Below the pieces are notes generated by a model. That model was given only the letters and a program-made list of their open reading frames with translations. It did no database searches and was not told the DNA's origin. This document shows positions 20,955-30,434 of a stretch of DNA of 64,000 nucleotides, piece by piece. The position numbers were made by a program, and so were the translations under genes. Positions within the stretch are counted from its first letter, which is position 1; each line of letters begins with the position of its first letter. Source of the DNA: Vulcanococcus sp. (lineage in GTDB: Bacteria > Cyanobacteriota > Cyanobacteriia > PCC-6307 > Cyanobiaceae); assembly GCA_019264575.1 (NCBI GenBank), contig JAHUZV010000018.1, forward strand, positions 38,475 through 102,474, in the 5' to 3' direction.

Positions 20955-22024
20955 TCAGTACCGCTCCAGCTCTGCCCACCCTGTTGGTGATCCCCACCGG
21001 CATCGGCTGTGCTGTGGGCGGCTATGCCGGTGACGCCTTGCCGGCGGCGCGATTGTTAGCGGCGGCCAGCGGCTGCCTGATCACTCATCCCAATGTGATG
21101 AACGGGGCGGCGCTCTATTGGAGTGATCCGCGGATCCACTACGTGGAGGGATCCAGCCTCGATCACTTCGCGGCGGGGGAGCTGCTGCTGCAGCCGGTTC
21201 GCCAGCAGCGGGTGGGGTTGTTGCTCGATGCCGGCATTGAGCCGGAGTTGCGGCAGCGCCATCTGCAGGTGGCCGATGGTTGTCGCGCCACCCTCGGACT
21301 GGAGATTGGCCCGGTGGTGATCACCGATCGGCCTTTGGAGGTGAGCCTCAGCCTTGGGGCCAGTGGCGTGAGTTGGGGCCAACTGGGCCAGACGGAGTCG
21401 CTGCTGCGGGCTGGCCGGCAGCTCAAAGCCTCTGGAGCCACGGCTATCGCCGTGGTGGCCCGCTTCCCCGACGACCCAGACAGTGAAGCCCTCGCGGCCT
21501 ACCGCCAGGGCAGTGGCGTGGATGCGCTGGCCGGCGCTGAAGCCGTGATCAGCCACCTGCTCAGCCGTGAGTTGGGGTTGCCCTGTGCCCATGCCCCGGC
21601 CCTCAGCCCGCTGCCGCTCGATCCCGATCTCGACCCCCGTGCTGCGGGCGAGGAGCTGGGCTTCACCTTCCTGCCTTGCGTGTTGGTGGGCCTGAGCCGG
21701 GCACCGGATCTACTGCCTGCTGTAAACCCTCCCGTGGTGGGCGGAGCGAGTGCCCGGGCGCTGGGGATTGATGCAGTGGGAGCAGTGATCGCCCCAGCGG
21801 GCGCGCTCGGTGGCGCCGCGGTGCTCGCTTGCGCGGAACGCGGCATTCCCGTGATTGCGGTGGATAACCCCTGCCTGCTGGAGGTCACGGCTGAGGCGCT
21901 GGGGCTCGAAGTGATGGCGGCCTCCAGCTATAGCGAGGCGGCGGGGCTGGTGCTGGCGCTGCGGGAGGGCATTGCGCCTGCAGCGCTGCGCCGGCCGTTG
22001 CCTCCCTTGCGGCTGCCGGGCTAA
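20951..22024 (+). CDS. DUF3326 protein, function unknown
   Basis: The 357 residues match the DUF3326 family conserved in cyanobacteria and plastid-bearing eukaryotes. Typical features are the N-terminal VIPTGIGCAVGGYAGDALPAARLLAA, the ITHPNVMNGAALYW segment and the C-terminal GAVIAPAGALGGAAVLACAERGIPVIAV, which resembles a nucleotide- or sugar-binding loop. No catalytic role has been shown as far as I know. It sits in a coupled string with a ferredoxin, a small ORF and a YchJ-like gene. The next gene starts on its stop. Confidence 0.85.
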   Translation: MISTAPALPTLLVIPTGIGCAVGGYAGDALPAARLLAAASGCLITHPNVMNGAALYWSDPRIHYVEGSSLDHFAAGELLLQPVRQQRVGLLLDAGIEPELRQRHLQVADGCRATLGLEIGPVVITDRPLEVSLSLGASGVSWGQLGQTESLLRAGRQLKASGATAIAVVARFPDDPDSEALAAYRQGSGVDALAGAEAVISHLLSRELGLPCAHAPALSPLPLDPDLDPRAAGEELGFTFLPCVLVGLSRAPDLLPAVNPPVVGGASARALGIDAVGAVIAPAGALGGAAVLACAERGIPVIAVDNPCLLEVTAEALGLEVMAASSYSEAAGLVLALREGIAPAALRRPLPPLRLPG

Positions 22025-22476
22025 TGGCGGGCTTTGGTGCCAAAGGGCCTGACCCACAGCAGCCGTGCCCCTGCGGTGGCGGCAGCGAGGGTGCCAGCTA
22101 CGCCAGTTGTTGCCGCCCGCTGCACCGGCAGGAGCGAGCCGCCGCCACGGCTGAGCAGCTGATGCGCTCGCGCTACAGCGCCTTTGCCCTCGCCGAGATC
22201 GATCACCTGCTGCGCACGCAACCCTCGGAGGAGCCCGAGCAGGCCAGGCGCCGTTCGCTCGAGGCCAGCTCCCGGAAGCTGCGCTGGCGGGGTTTGGAGA
22301 TCGTGGCCATGGAGGCCGGAGGCCCCGATGATCTCGAGGGCACCGTGACCTTCCTTGCCCACTACAGCGCCGGTGCGGAGCGGGGGATCCTGCGGGAGTG
22401 CTCACGCTTTGGCCGGGAGGGTGGTCGCCCCGATGGCGCCTGGCTCTATCTCGAGGCGATCGAGCTCAGTGGTTGA
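22024..22476 (+). CDS. YchJ-family SEC-C motif protein
   Basis: The 150-residue protein has an N-terminal zinc-binding cysteine cluster (PCPCGGGS...YASCCRPLH) and then an NTF2-like YchJ domain: AEQLMRSRYSAFALAEIDHLLRTQ is the family signature. The function of YchJ is not known. Its ATG begins at the end of the DUF3326 stop. The last 11 bases overlap the reverse-strand gene at 22466. Confidence 0.85.
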   Translation: MAGFGAKGPDPQQPCPCGGGSEGASYASCCRPLHRQERAAATAEQLMRSRYSAFALAEIDHLLRTQPSEEPEQARRRSLEASSRKLRWRGLEIVAMEAGGPDDLEGTVTFLAHYSAGAERGILRECSRFGREGGRPDGAWLYLEAIELSG

Positions 22477-22768
22477 GGCCTGTGCAGATCCGATCGAGCA
22501 CCGATGCGCAGCGGGTGCTTGATCGGGCCATGCATTCACCGCTGAGGGTTTCCAGCCACAGCTCGCCGGTGCTGGCGATGTCGCTCCAGTCGGCCCACAC
22601 GCGCACGTAGTCGTTCACGCGACGGCCGGAGCAGGGCCGCTCGAAGGCCATCAAGGTGCGGTGATCGGGCTGCTCCACCTCAAGGCCGAGCTGCTCCAGC
22701 AGGGGGCGCAGCAACTCACCCGGGGAGCGGGAGCCGTGGAAGGGAACGAGGGCGCGGCAGTAGGCCAT
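22466..22768 (-). CDS. Conserved hypothetical protein, about 100 aa
   Basis: From the ATG at 22768 the product is a 100-residue soluble protein (MAYCRALVPFHGSRSPGE). It ends VLDRICTGLNH. It has no membrane span. The frame is open up to 22933, but that would overlap alanine dehydrogenase by 67 bp and adds a basic, unlikely N-terminus; the exact start is uncertain. It looks globular (LLRPLLEQLGLEVEQPDHRTLMAFERP, DYVRVWADWSDIASTGELWLETLSG). No family recognised. It may be cotranscribed with ald upstream. Confidence 0.5.
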   Translation of the reverse strand: MAYCRALVPFHGSRSPGELLRPLLEQLGLEVEQPDHRTLMAFERPCSGRRVNDYVRVWADWSDIASTGELWLETLSGECMARSSTRCASVLDRICTGLNH

Positions 22769-22866
22769 GGCATCGATAAGGCCGTGGTTGCAACGGCTGA
22801 ACTCAACGTATGGATGGCGCGGCTCGGGGTTCCCCGCCTGCTCAGAATGTTTTCCACTCCGGTGCT

Positions 22867-24000
22867 TCAGCTCAGGCAGGCCATCGGATGGCGCGTGGGC
22901 AGCCCCAGGGCCTTGGCCACGCCGGGATGGCACACCGATCCGGCCACTGTGTTCAAGCCAGACACCAGCTCAGGCCGATCGGTGACCGCCTCCACCAGTC
23001 CGCGGCCAGCCACGGCAGCGATGTAGGGAAGGGTGACGCTCACCAGCGCTTCGGTGGAGGTGAACGGCACGGCACCGGGCATGTTGCCCACGGCGTAGTG
23101 CTGCACCCCATGCACGCTGATCACGGGATCGGTGTGGGTGGTTTCGCGGCTGGTGGCGATGCAGCCTCCCTGATCGATCGCCACATCCACGATCACTGAC
23201 CCCGGCTGCATCTGCGCCACCAGCGCTTCCTCCACCAGGGTGGGAGCCCGGTCGCCCGGCAGCAGTACCGCGCCAATCAGCAGATCGGCGGAGGGCACGA
23301 GCCGCTCCAGCAGCCCACGGCTGCTCACCAGGCTCACCAGGCGCCCCTGCCGCTGGCTTTCCAGTCGCCGCAGCCGCTCAGGGGAGAGATCGAGCAGGAA
23401 CACTTCCGCATCCATGGCGGCGGCCAGCCGAGCCGCATTCCACCCCACGCTGCCGGCACCCAGCACCACCACCCGGGCGGGCCGCACCCCGGTGCAGCCC
23501 CCGATCAATACGCCCCGCCCGCCCTGGGGTTTCTCGAGCAGGCGCGCCCCCACCTGGGCTGCCAGGCGGCCGGCGATCTCACTCATCGGCGCCAGCAGAG
23601 GCAGGCTGCCATCGGCGAGTTGCACCGTTTCGTAAGCGATGGCGGTGGTGCCCGCCTGCAGCAAGGCCCGGCCCACCGCGGGGTAGGCCGCCAGGTGCAG
23701 GTAGGTGAACAGCACCAGATCGGGCCGCAGGAAGGCGAACTCCTCGGGCTGCGGTTCCTTCACCTTCACCACCAAATGGGCGGCCCAGGCCTCTGTTTGA
23801 TCCACCAGGGCCGCTCCGGCTGCTTCAAAGGCCGCATCGCTGATGCCGGCGCCCTCGCCCGCACCTTGTTCGATGCGCACCTGCAGGCCATGGCTCACCA
23901 GCTCGCGCACCGCATCGGGCGTGAGCGCTACTCGGCGTTCGTCGGACTTGATCTCCCGCGGCACGCCGATGCTGGCGATCGAAGCGATGGTGGCGGCCAT
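22867..24000 (-). CDS. ald: Alanine dehydrogenase
   Basis: Alanine dehydrogenase converts L-alanine to pyruvate and ammonium with NAD+. The 377 residues match the family. The N-terminal IGVPREIKSDERRVALTP, substrate-binding Lys in LVVKVKEPQ and catalytic His in FTYLHLAA lie in the first domain. The Rossmann VVLGAGSVGWNAARLAAAMDAEVFLLD is around residue 173. The C-terminal signature VHGVQHYAVGNMPGAVPFTST follows. It may supply or remove ammonium in a small nitrogen budget. It starts 75 bp after the nadE stop in the same direction. Confidence 0.95.
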   Translation of the reverse strand: MAATIASIASIGVPREIKSDERRVALTPDAVRELVSHGLQVRIEQGAGEGAGISDAAFEAAGAALVDQTEAWAAHLVVKVKEPQPEEFAFLRPDLVLFTYLHLAAYPAVGRALLQAGTTAIAYETVQLADGSLPLLAPMSEIAGRLAAQVGARLLEKPQGGRGVLIGGCTGVRPARVVVLGAGSVGWNAARLAAAMDAEVFLLDLSPERLRRLESQRQGRLVSLVSSRGLLERLVPSADLLIGAVLLPGDRAPTLVEEALVAQMQPGSVIVDVAIDQGGCIATSRETTHTDPVISVHGVQHYAVGNMPGAVPFTSTEALVSVTLPYIAAVAGRGLVEAVTDRPELVSGLNTVAGSVCHPGVAKALGLPTRHPMACLS

Positions 24001-24074
24001 GGCGCGATCGCGGTGGCGGATCGCCCTTCAGCTTGGCGCCGCTGGCAGGGATTGACCACTTGATTGCCGCGGCT

Positions 24075-25766
24075 CTAGGCCGCAGCGATCGGCATCCTCC
24101 AGCCGCTGCCAAAGGAGCGTTGGCTGAGCTTGAGCACGGGCGGTGCCTGGCGGCGTTTGAATTCGGCGCGGCGCAGTAAGCCCATCACCCGTTGGGCTAG
24201 GGCCGCATCAACGCCGCGGGCGATCAGATCTTCGGGGCTTTGATGCTCTTCCAGCAGAGCCTGCAGCAGCGGATCGAGCAGCGCGTAATCCGGCAGCGAG
24301 TCGCTGTCGCGTTGGTCGGGGCGCAGTTCAGCGCTGGGGGCTTTCTCGCGGATGGCGGCACCCACCAGCTCGCCGGTTGCCGGTAGGCCGAGCGCAGCCC
24401 GGCAGTGGGCTGATGCCTCTGAATCGATCCAGGCGCAGAGGCGGAACACGCTGGTTTTGTAGAGGTCGCCAATCACGGCCAGCCCGCCGTTCATATCGCC
24501 GTAGAGGGTGCAGTAACCAACGGCCAGTTCGCTTTTGTTGCCGGTGGAAAGCAGCAACTGCTCCTGCTGGTTGGCCACGGCCATCAGCAGGGTGCCGCGG
24601 ATGCGCGATTGAAGGTTTTCGGCAGTTAACCCCGCGGGCGCGCCACCGAGTGGTGGGCTGAGAGCCGCATCAAAACTCGCCATCAAGGGTGCGATCGGCA
24701 CCGTTTGTGTGGCGATGCCCAGGCGATCGGCGAGGGCGAGGGAGTCGTGGATCGACCCCTCCGAGCTCCAGGGTGAGGGCATCAACAGCGCCTGCACGTT
24801 CTCCGCGCCCAGGGCCGCGGCGGCAATCACCGCCACCAGGGCTGAATCGATGCCGCCGCTCAGCCCCAGCAGCGCCTTGCTGAAACCGCACTTGCGGGCG
24901 TAGTCGCGCACCCCCAGCACCAGGGCGCGCAGCAGCAGGTCGTCGGTTGCGGGCAGCGCGGCGAGAAGCCCCTCCGGGGGAGCTGCATCACGGGCATCCC
25001 AGAGGCCGAGATCCGCCTCGGCAAAGCTGAGCTGATGCAGCACCGTGCCATCGGCGCCGGTCACGAAGCTGCCGCCGTCGAACACCAGCTCGTCGTTGCC
25101 GCCCACTTGGTTCACGTACACCACCGGGCACTGCAGCCGGCGGGCCGCCGCGGCCGCTAGCTCGCGCCGCAGTTGTGCTTTGCCAGTGCCGAAGGGTGAG
25201 GCCGAGAGGTTGAGCAGCAGATCAGGTTGCAGTGCCTGCAGATCTGCAACCGGGTCAGCCCCGAGCAGCCGCTGCTGGTGCAGCTCGTCTTCCACCCACA
25301 GGTCTTCGCAGATGGTGATGCCGAGGCGCCAGAGGCGGCCATGGCGTTCCAGCTCGAGCAGGCATGCTTGGTCGGCCGGGCGGAAATAGCGCCGCTCATC
25401 GAATACGTCGTAGCTGGGCAGCAGGCGCTTGCGGGCCACCACCCGCCAGCTGCCGGGCTCCACCAGAGCAGCGGCGTTGAACAGATCAGGGGTCTGCCGA
25501 TCGGGCGTGGGCTCGCTCACCCCCAGCATCAGGGCAAGCCCCTGGGGGAGTTCGGCGGCAAGCCGGTCCAGCGCGATCTGTTGCTGCTGGCGCAGGGCCG
25601 GGCGCAGCAACAGATCGCGTGGTGGATAGCCCCACAGCGCTAGCTCCGGCGCCACCACCAGATCAGCGCCGGCCGACGCGGCGCTGCGGCAGGCCTCCAG
25701 CAACTGCTCGCCATTGCCGGCCAGGTCGCCCACCAGCGGGTTGATCTGGGCGAGGGCGAGGCGCAT
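24075..25766 (-). CDS. nadE: Glutamine-dependent NAD+ synthetase
   Basis: NadE amidates nicotinate adenine dinucleotide to NAD+ using glutamine-derived ammonia. The 563-residue two-domain form starts at ATG 25766 (MRLALAQINPLVGDLAGN). The nitrilase-type glutaminase has its triad Glu (VVAPELALWGYPPRD), Lys (RKRLLPSYDVF) and Cys (GITICEDLW). The C-terminal synthetase has the PP-loop LLGLSGGIDSALV and the STGNKSELAVGYCTLYGDMNGG signature. Its ATG overlaps the nadD stop (TGATG), so the last two steps of NAD synthesis are cotranslated. Confidence 0.97.
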   Translation of the reverse strand: MRLALAQINPLVGDLAGNGEQLLEACRSAASAGADLVVAPELALWGYPPRDLLLRPALRQQQQIALDRLAAELPQGLALMLGVSEPTPDRQTPDLFNAAALVEPGSWRVVARKRLLPSYDVFDERRYFRPADQACLLELERHGRLWRLGITICEDLWVEDELHQQRLLGADPVADLQALQPDLLLNLSASPFGTGKAQLRRELAAAAARRLQCPVVYVNQVGGNDELVFDGGSFVTGADGTVLHQLSFAEADLGLWDARDAAPPEGLLAALPATDDLLLRALVLGVRDYARKCGFSKALLGLSGGIDSALVAVIAAAALGAENVQALLMPSPWSSEGSIHDSLALADRLGIATQTVPIAPLMASFDAALSPPLGGAPAGLTAENLQSRIRGTLLMAVANQQEQLLLSTGNKSELAVGYCTLYGDMNGGLAVIGDLYKTSVFRLCAWIDSEASAHCRAALGLPATGELVGAAIREKAPSAELRPDQRDSDSLPDYALLDPLLQALLEEHQSPEDLIARGVDAALAQRVMGLLRRAEFKRRQAPPVLKLSQRSFGSGWRMPIAAA

Positions 25767-26362
25767 CAGCGGGGGGAGTGGGAGGGCTGCTGCCCCAGTC
25801 CGTAGAGATTGTGACGAACCAGTTCCGCCCACAGTGCTGCTGGCACCTGCTCGGGGCTGGGATGCCGGCGGATCGAGGAGCTCGCTGTGGCCGGCACCGG
25901 CAGGTGCAGCAGCTCTGGCTGCCCGCCCAGGTTGCGGATTGCCTCCAGCGCCGCTGGATCGAGGCTGAAGCCCTGCCTTGGCACCACTGTCAGCCGGCAG
26001 CGCTGCAGTAGCTCAGCCGCTTTCCACCAGGTAGGCACCTGCGTGGCCAGATCCCCACCCACCACAAACACCAGTGAGTGGCCGGGCCAACGCTCAGCCG
26101 CGCGCTCCAGCGTGATCAGCGCCCGCGGACTGCTTAGCGCTTGCTCATGCGCAATGCGGGGATCGCCGATCGCTTCCACCAGAGCTCCCAGCAGCCGGGC
26201 TCTGAGCTCCAGCGGGGCACCGTGCTGTTTAAACGGGTTGTCGCTGGCCCAGGTGGCCACCTGGCCGTAGTGATCGGCCAGTCCTTCCAGCAGGGCGCGG
26301 TGGCCTTCGGTGGGGGGGTCGGCGCTCGTGCCGAGCAACGCCAGGCTGGGCAGCTCGCTCAT
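25766..26362 (-). CDS. nadD: Nicotinate-nucleotide adenylyltransferase
   Basis: NadD adenylylates nicotinate mononucleotide, the step before NadE. From ATG 26362 the protein has 198 residues with the nucleotidyltransferase start LALLGTSADPPTEGHRALLEGL (GTxxDPxHxGH type, with a Thr variation) and the C-terminal ATASSSIRRH in place of ISSTxIR. It overlaps the GTPase stop by 4 bp and nadE by 3 bp. A longer frame to 26908 is a shadow inside the GTPase gene. Confidence 0.9.
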   Translation of the reverse strand: MSELPSLALLGTSADPPTEGHRALLEGLADHYGQVATWASDNPFKQHGAPLELRARLLGALVEAIGDPRIAHEQALSSPRALITLERAAERWPGHSLVFVVGGDLATQVPTWWKAAELLQRCRLTVVPRQGFSLDPAALEAIRNLGGQPELLHLPVPATASSSIRRHPSPEQVPAALWAELVRHNLYGLGQQPSHSPR

Positions 26363-27717
26363 GGCAGCAGCGGCAGTAGGGCTGCGGGTTGGCTGCTCTG
26401 GTTGTGCCATTGCTGCAGCCAGGCCCTGGCCTGGGGGTCTTGGCGGGCCAGGCGCCTCAGCAAAGAGGCCGGCCGCAAGCGCCCCTGTTCCGCGCTGCGC
26501 AGCAGTTCGGCGGCCGCCAGACGGCCGGTGAGCCGGGTGGTGTGCACGGCCAGGGCGGCCTGGGCCAGCGCCACCGGCGCCGCGGGCGCCAGGCTGAGGC
26601 CGCCGCTCAGAGGTGCCGCCAGCAGCAGCACCTGGCGCAGCCCCCCCAGCAGCAGTTGGATCCCCAGCTGGGTGCCGCCCAGCAGGGCGTTTTGAGCGGA
26701 GAGGCGCGTGAGTAGCGCGCGGGCTCCGCCACTGCCAAGCTCCAGGCCGTACAGCTCGCAGAGCTGCACCACCAGAGCGGTATCGAGGGCGATGCCACCG
26801 GCCAGATCCAGCAGGAGCAGCGGATTGGCCGCTACGCCGGTGGCTTTGAGGGCGGCGTAGCGGCCGATCAGGGCCTGGGCCCCCTCCCGGCCGCGGCGTA
26901 GCCGCCATTGGTGCAGGCGCTGGCTGAAGCGATCGGCGGCCCGCAGCCCGTTCAGCCCCAGCAGCAGCGCACCGTGCTGGCTGAGCAGATCGATCAGGGC
27001 GTGGCGCAGCGGCGCCACCTGGGGCGGCATCGGCTCACTGCGCACCCGGCCATCGGGCAGCACCGTGGCGCGCCTCGGCGCTGAGGCCACCGCCAGCAGC
27101 TCCAGATCGCGCTGGGCCGCTGGCAGCCGGCGCCGGATGCTGCTGGTCAACGCTGCGCGCTCCTCCTCTGGCCAGCAGTCGATGCGGTTGAGCACGAGGA
27201 GCACCGGTTTGCCGGCGGCCAGCAGCTGCTCCAGTGCCTCGGCTTCCGGCGTGGTGAGGTCGCTGTCGAGCACCAGCAGCACTAGATCAGCGCTCAGGGC
27301 TACCCGCGCCGCCAGGCGTTGGCGGGCCCGGGCAGCGATTTCATCAATGCCGGGGGTGTCCACCAGATCCACCCCTGCCAGCCCTGGGATGGTCACGCCC
27401 CAGGGGCGGCGCTGCTGATGGCGGGTGCAACCGTGGGCCACATCGGTGGCGAAGGCCGGCTGCTCGAGCAGGGCATTGAGGAGGCTGGATTTGCCCACCC
27501 CCACCCGGCCGAACACAGCCACCCGCAAGCGCCGCTGCTTCAACGCCAGCAGCTGTTGGTCGAGGGCTTGCAGTTCGGGGCCGAGGGCGCTGCGCTCCCG
27601 ATCGCTCAGCCGCAGGCCACTGCGCCACTCCGCCAGGAGCAGCTCGCAGCGCTCGGCCGTGGAGGGAGGGTGCAAGGGCGGCGGCGGGAACGCCATGAAT
27701 TGAAGCGGTTGTGCCAT
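26359..27717 (-). CDS. Era/YeeP-like GTPase with C-terminal membrane-associated domain
   Basis: The 452-residue protein has a GTPase domain at about residues 63-215: G1 FGRVGVGKSSLLNAL, G3 VDTPGID, G4 LNRIDCW. The second half is rich in Ala/Leu helices (VAANPLLLLDLAGGIALDTALVVQLCELYGL, QLLLGGLRQVLLLAAPLSGGLSLAPAAPVAL), typical of DUF697-type cyanobacterial GTPases that associate with membranes. It is first in a GTPase-nadD-nadE string. Why a GTPase is joined to NAD synthesis is unknown. It is divergent from pepP, 26 bp away. Confidence 0.8.
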   Translation of the reverse strand: MAQPLQFMAFPPPPLHPPSTAERCELLLAEWRSGLRLSDRERSALGPELQALDQQLLALKQRRLRVAVFGRVGVGKSSLLNALLEQPAFATDVAHGCTRHQQRRPWGVTIPGLAGVDLVDTPGIDEIAARARQRLAARVALSADLVLLVLDSDLTTPEAEALEQLLAAGKPVLLVLNRIDCWPEEERAALTSSIRRRLPAAQRDLELLAVASAPRRATVLPDGRVRSEPMPPQVAPLRHALIDLLSQHGALLLGLNGLRAADRFSQRLHQWRLRRGREGAQALIGRYAALKATGVAANPLLLLDLAGGIALDTALVVQLCELYGLELGSGGARALLTRLSAQNALLGGTQLGIQLLLGGLRQVLLLAAPLSGGLSLAPAAPVALAQAALAVHTTRLTGRLAAAELLRSAEQGRLRPASLLRRLARQDPQARAWLQQWHNQSSQPAALLPLLP

Positions 27718-27743
27718 CGTCGCGCTCAGCCCCGCTCGCTTCC

Positions 27744-29066
27744 ATGCTGATCAGCCCAGCCGTGTACGCCGAGCGCCGCGCCCGCTTCTTCCAGGCCCTC
27801 GGTGGAGCCGCCGCCGTGATCCCGGCTGCTCCGCTGGTGACCCACCACGCCGATTGCGAGTGGCCGTTCCGCCAGAACAGCGACTTCTGGTATCTCACCG
27901 GTTTCGATGAGCCCGATGCGGTGGCGCTGTTCCTGCCGCACAAGCCCGAAGGCGAGCGCTTCGTGCTGTTTGTGAATCCCAAGGAGCCGAGCGCTGAGGT
28001 GTGGAACGGCTTCCGTTGGGGCTGCGAGGGAGCGGTGACCCAGTTCGGCGCAGACCTGGCCCATCCCCGCAGTGAGCTCGCCCAGCGGCTGCCGGAGTAT
28101 CTGAGCGGCGCTGAGGGCATCGCCTTCCGCGTGGGCAAACACCCCGAGGTGGAGCCACTGGTGCTGCAGGCCTGGGCGGGCCAGTTGGACCGGGCCCCCC
28201 GCAGCGGCGCTGCGGCCCTGGGCCTGGTGGCACCCTGCCCGCTGCTGCACAGCCTGCGGCTGCGCAAAGCACCCGAGGAGCTGGCGCGGATGCGTGAGGC
28301 GGCCCGCATTTCGGCCGAAGCCCACGAGCTGGCCCGCCAGGTTGCTCGGCCGGGGCTGAATGAGCGCCAGGTGCAGGCCGTGATCGAGCAGCACTTCCTC
28401 GAGCAGGGCGCCCGCGGACCGGCCTACAACTCGATCGTGGCTGGCGGCGACAACGCCTGCGTGCTGCACTACACCGCCAACAACGCCGAGCTGCGCGACG
28501 GAGACCTCCTCCTGATCGACGCCGGCTGTTCCCTCAGCGACTACTACAACGGAGACATCACCCGCACCTTCCCGATCAACGGCCGCTTCAGCGGTGAGCA
28601 GCGGGTGCTCTACGAGTTGGTGCTGGCAGCTCAGGAAGCGGCGGTGGCTGCTGTGGCACCGGGGCAAACCGCCGAGGGCGTGCATGGCACCGCGGTGCGT
28701 GTGCTGGTGGAGGGCCTGCTGGATCTAGGCCTGCTGGCCGGGGAGGCCGACGGAATCATCGAGCAGGGCGCGTACCGCCACCTCTACATGCACCGCACCG
28801 GCCACTGGCTTGGCCTCGATGTGCACGATGTGGGGGCTTACCGCCTGGGTGAGCACCACGTGGAGCTCGAGCCCGGCATGGTGCTCACCGTGGAGCCGGG
28901 GCTCTATGTGAGCGATCGCCTGCCGGTGCCGGAGGGGCAACCCGCGATTGAGGAGCGCTGGAAGGGCATCGGCATCCGCATCGAAGACGACGTGGCGGTG
29001 AGCGAGCACGGCCACGAGAACCTCACCGCCGCGGCACTGAAGGCGCCGGTGGCGTTGGAGCGCTAG
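27744..29066 (+). CDS. pepP: Xaa-Pro aminopeptidase P
   Basis: PepP removes N-terminal residues ahead of proline using a two-metal site. The product has 440 residues from ATG 27744 (MLISPAVYAERRARFFQAL); an upstream ATG at 27711 would overlap the divergent GTPase start. The aminopeptidase P N-terminal domain ends near residue 170 and the creatinase-fold catalytic domain follows. Metal ligands are in LLLIDAGCSLSDYYNGDITRTFP (two Asp), MHRTGHWLGLDVHD (His), and the C-terminal VLTVEPGLYV and IRIEDDV (Glu). Confidence 0.95.
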   Translation: MLISPAVYAERRARFFQALGGAAAVIPAAPLVTHHADCEWPFRQNSDFWYLTGFDEPDAVALFLPHKPEGERFVLFVNPKEPSAEVWNGFRWGCEGAVTQFGADLAHPRSELAQRLPEYLSGAEGIAFRVGKHPEVEPLVLQAWAGQLDRAPRSGAAALGLVAPCPLLHSLRLRKAPEELARMREAARISAEAHELARQVARPGLNERQVQAVIEQHFLEQGARGPAYNSIVAGGDNACVLHYTANNAELRDGDLLLIDAGCSLSDYYNGDITRTFPINGRFSGEQRVLYELVLAAQEAAVAAVAPGQTAEGVHGTAVRVLVEGLLDLGLLAGEADGIIEQGAYRHLYMHRTGHWLGLDVHDVGAYRLGEHHVELEPGMVLTVEPGLYVSDRLPVPEGQPAIEERWKGIGIRIEDDVAVSEHGHENLTAAALKAPVALER

Positions 29067-29836
29067 GCCAGCGCCTGCTCGAGCGCCGTTAGAACGCTTG
29101 TGGTGCAGGGGATCACGGCATCGGCGCCGGCATCGATCAGTTGGGCCTCATAGACGCTGCGGCGCTCAGCCGCCTCCGGCGCTTGTAGGTGAGGCGGTGC
29201 CACCGCCAGGCTGAGGAAGGCCTGTTCGCTCCGCTGCTGGCGGGCGCGTTGCACGGTGAGCACATCGGCCACGGTGTCTCCCAGATAGGCCACAGGTAGG
29301 CAGCCTGAGCCCAGGCCGCCACTCAGCTCAGCGGCGAGGCGTAAGAAGCCCGTGGGATCGGGTTTGTCAGGCGCATCGCCCATGGCGATCAGCGGTGGGT
29401 TGCTCAGGCCTAGGCGCTGCTCGAGCACAAAGCGGGCCGATGGTGGCTCAGCGCCGCTCACGAAGCCCCAGGTCACTCCGGCGTCACTCAGGGCCTCAAA
29501 GAAGTGGCGTTCCACCAGCAGCGGCTCGCTGCCGATGAAGCCTTGCCACGCACTGGGATCACCGTTGGGATCGCCGCCGAAATAGAAGCTGTTGAACACC
29601 TCCACCAGCGCTGCGTAGGCCGGGAGTTCGGCCAGGCCGCCACGCCGCAGCAGCTCCAGAGAGGCCTCCCAGTCGTTGTTCCAGCAGCCTTCGCCTTTGA
29701 GCGCATCAATCGCCGCTGCGTCCGGCCGCGCACCGCTGTAGTGGTGCACCGTTTCCACGATTGCCCTGCGGTAGCTGCCACTCACATCCCGGATCACCCC
29801 GTCGATGTCGAACAGCAGGACGGCGCGTGGGTTCAG
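29063..29836 (-). CDS. HAD-superfamily phosphatase, non-ATG start
   Basis: The 257-residue product looks like a HAD subfamily IA hydrolase (TIGR01548-like), including VGFVSGAEPP-type motif II context and a conserved AYLGDTVADV motif IV. The catalytic motif I (LLFDIDGVIRD) is in frame only upstream of the first GTG/ATG (the GTG at 29797), which would cut off its Asp residues. No ATG, GTG or TTG lies between 29797 and the region of the psrp3 promoter, so a CTG at 29836 (LNPRAVLLFDID) is the likely initiation site. Substrate unknown. Its end overlaps the pepP stop by 4 bp. Confidence 0.7.
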   Translation of the reverse strand: MNPRAVLLFDIDGVIRDVSGSYRRAIVETVHHYSGARPDAAAIDALKGEGCWNNDWEASLELLRRGGLAELPAYAALVEVFNSFYFGGDPNGDPSAWQGFIGSEPLLVERHFFEALSDAGVTWGFVSGAEPPSARFVLEQRLGLSNPPLIAMGDAPDKPDPTGFLRLAAELSGGLGSGCLPVAYLGDTVADVLTVQRARQQRSEQAFLSLAVAPPHLQAPEAAERRSVYEAQLIDAGADAVIPCTTSVLTALEQALA

Positions 29837-29880
29837 GGGGCTGGGAAACGGCGGCTGGTAGGTTAGTTGTTTGTGATTAA

Positions 29881-30363
<483 letters not shown>

Positions 30364-30385
30364 TCGTTCCGCACGACGCTTCGGT

Positions 30386-30410
30386 AAAGCCCCCGCAAGG
30401 GGGCTTTTTC
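30386..30410 (+). terminator. Rho-independent terminator after PSRP-3
   Basis: Stem AAAGCCCCC/GGGGGCTTT with a GCAA tetraloop and a following T-run, 23 bp past the PSRP-3 stop. Its A-rich left side means it can also stop the opposing transcript of the 30435-31439 gene. Confidence 0.9.
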
Positions 30411-30434
30411 ATGGCTGGTTGTATGAGGTCCAGA

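Noticed and set aside
22769-22933. Longer start of the 22466 gene
   Set aside because: Would overlap alanine dehydrogenase by 67 bp and has no ribosome site or family support.
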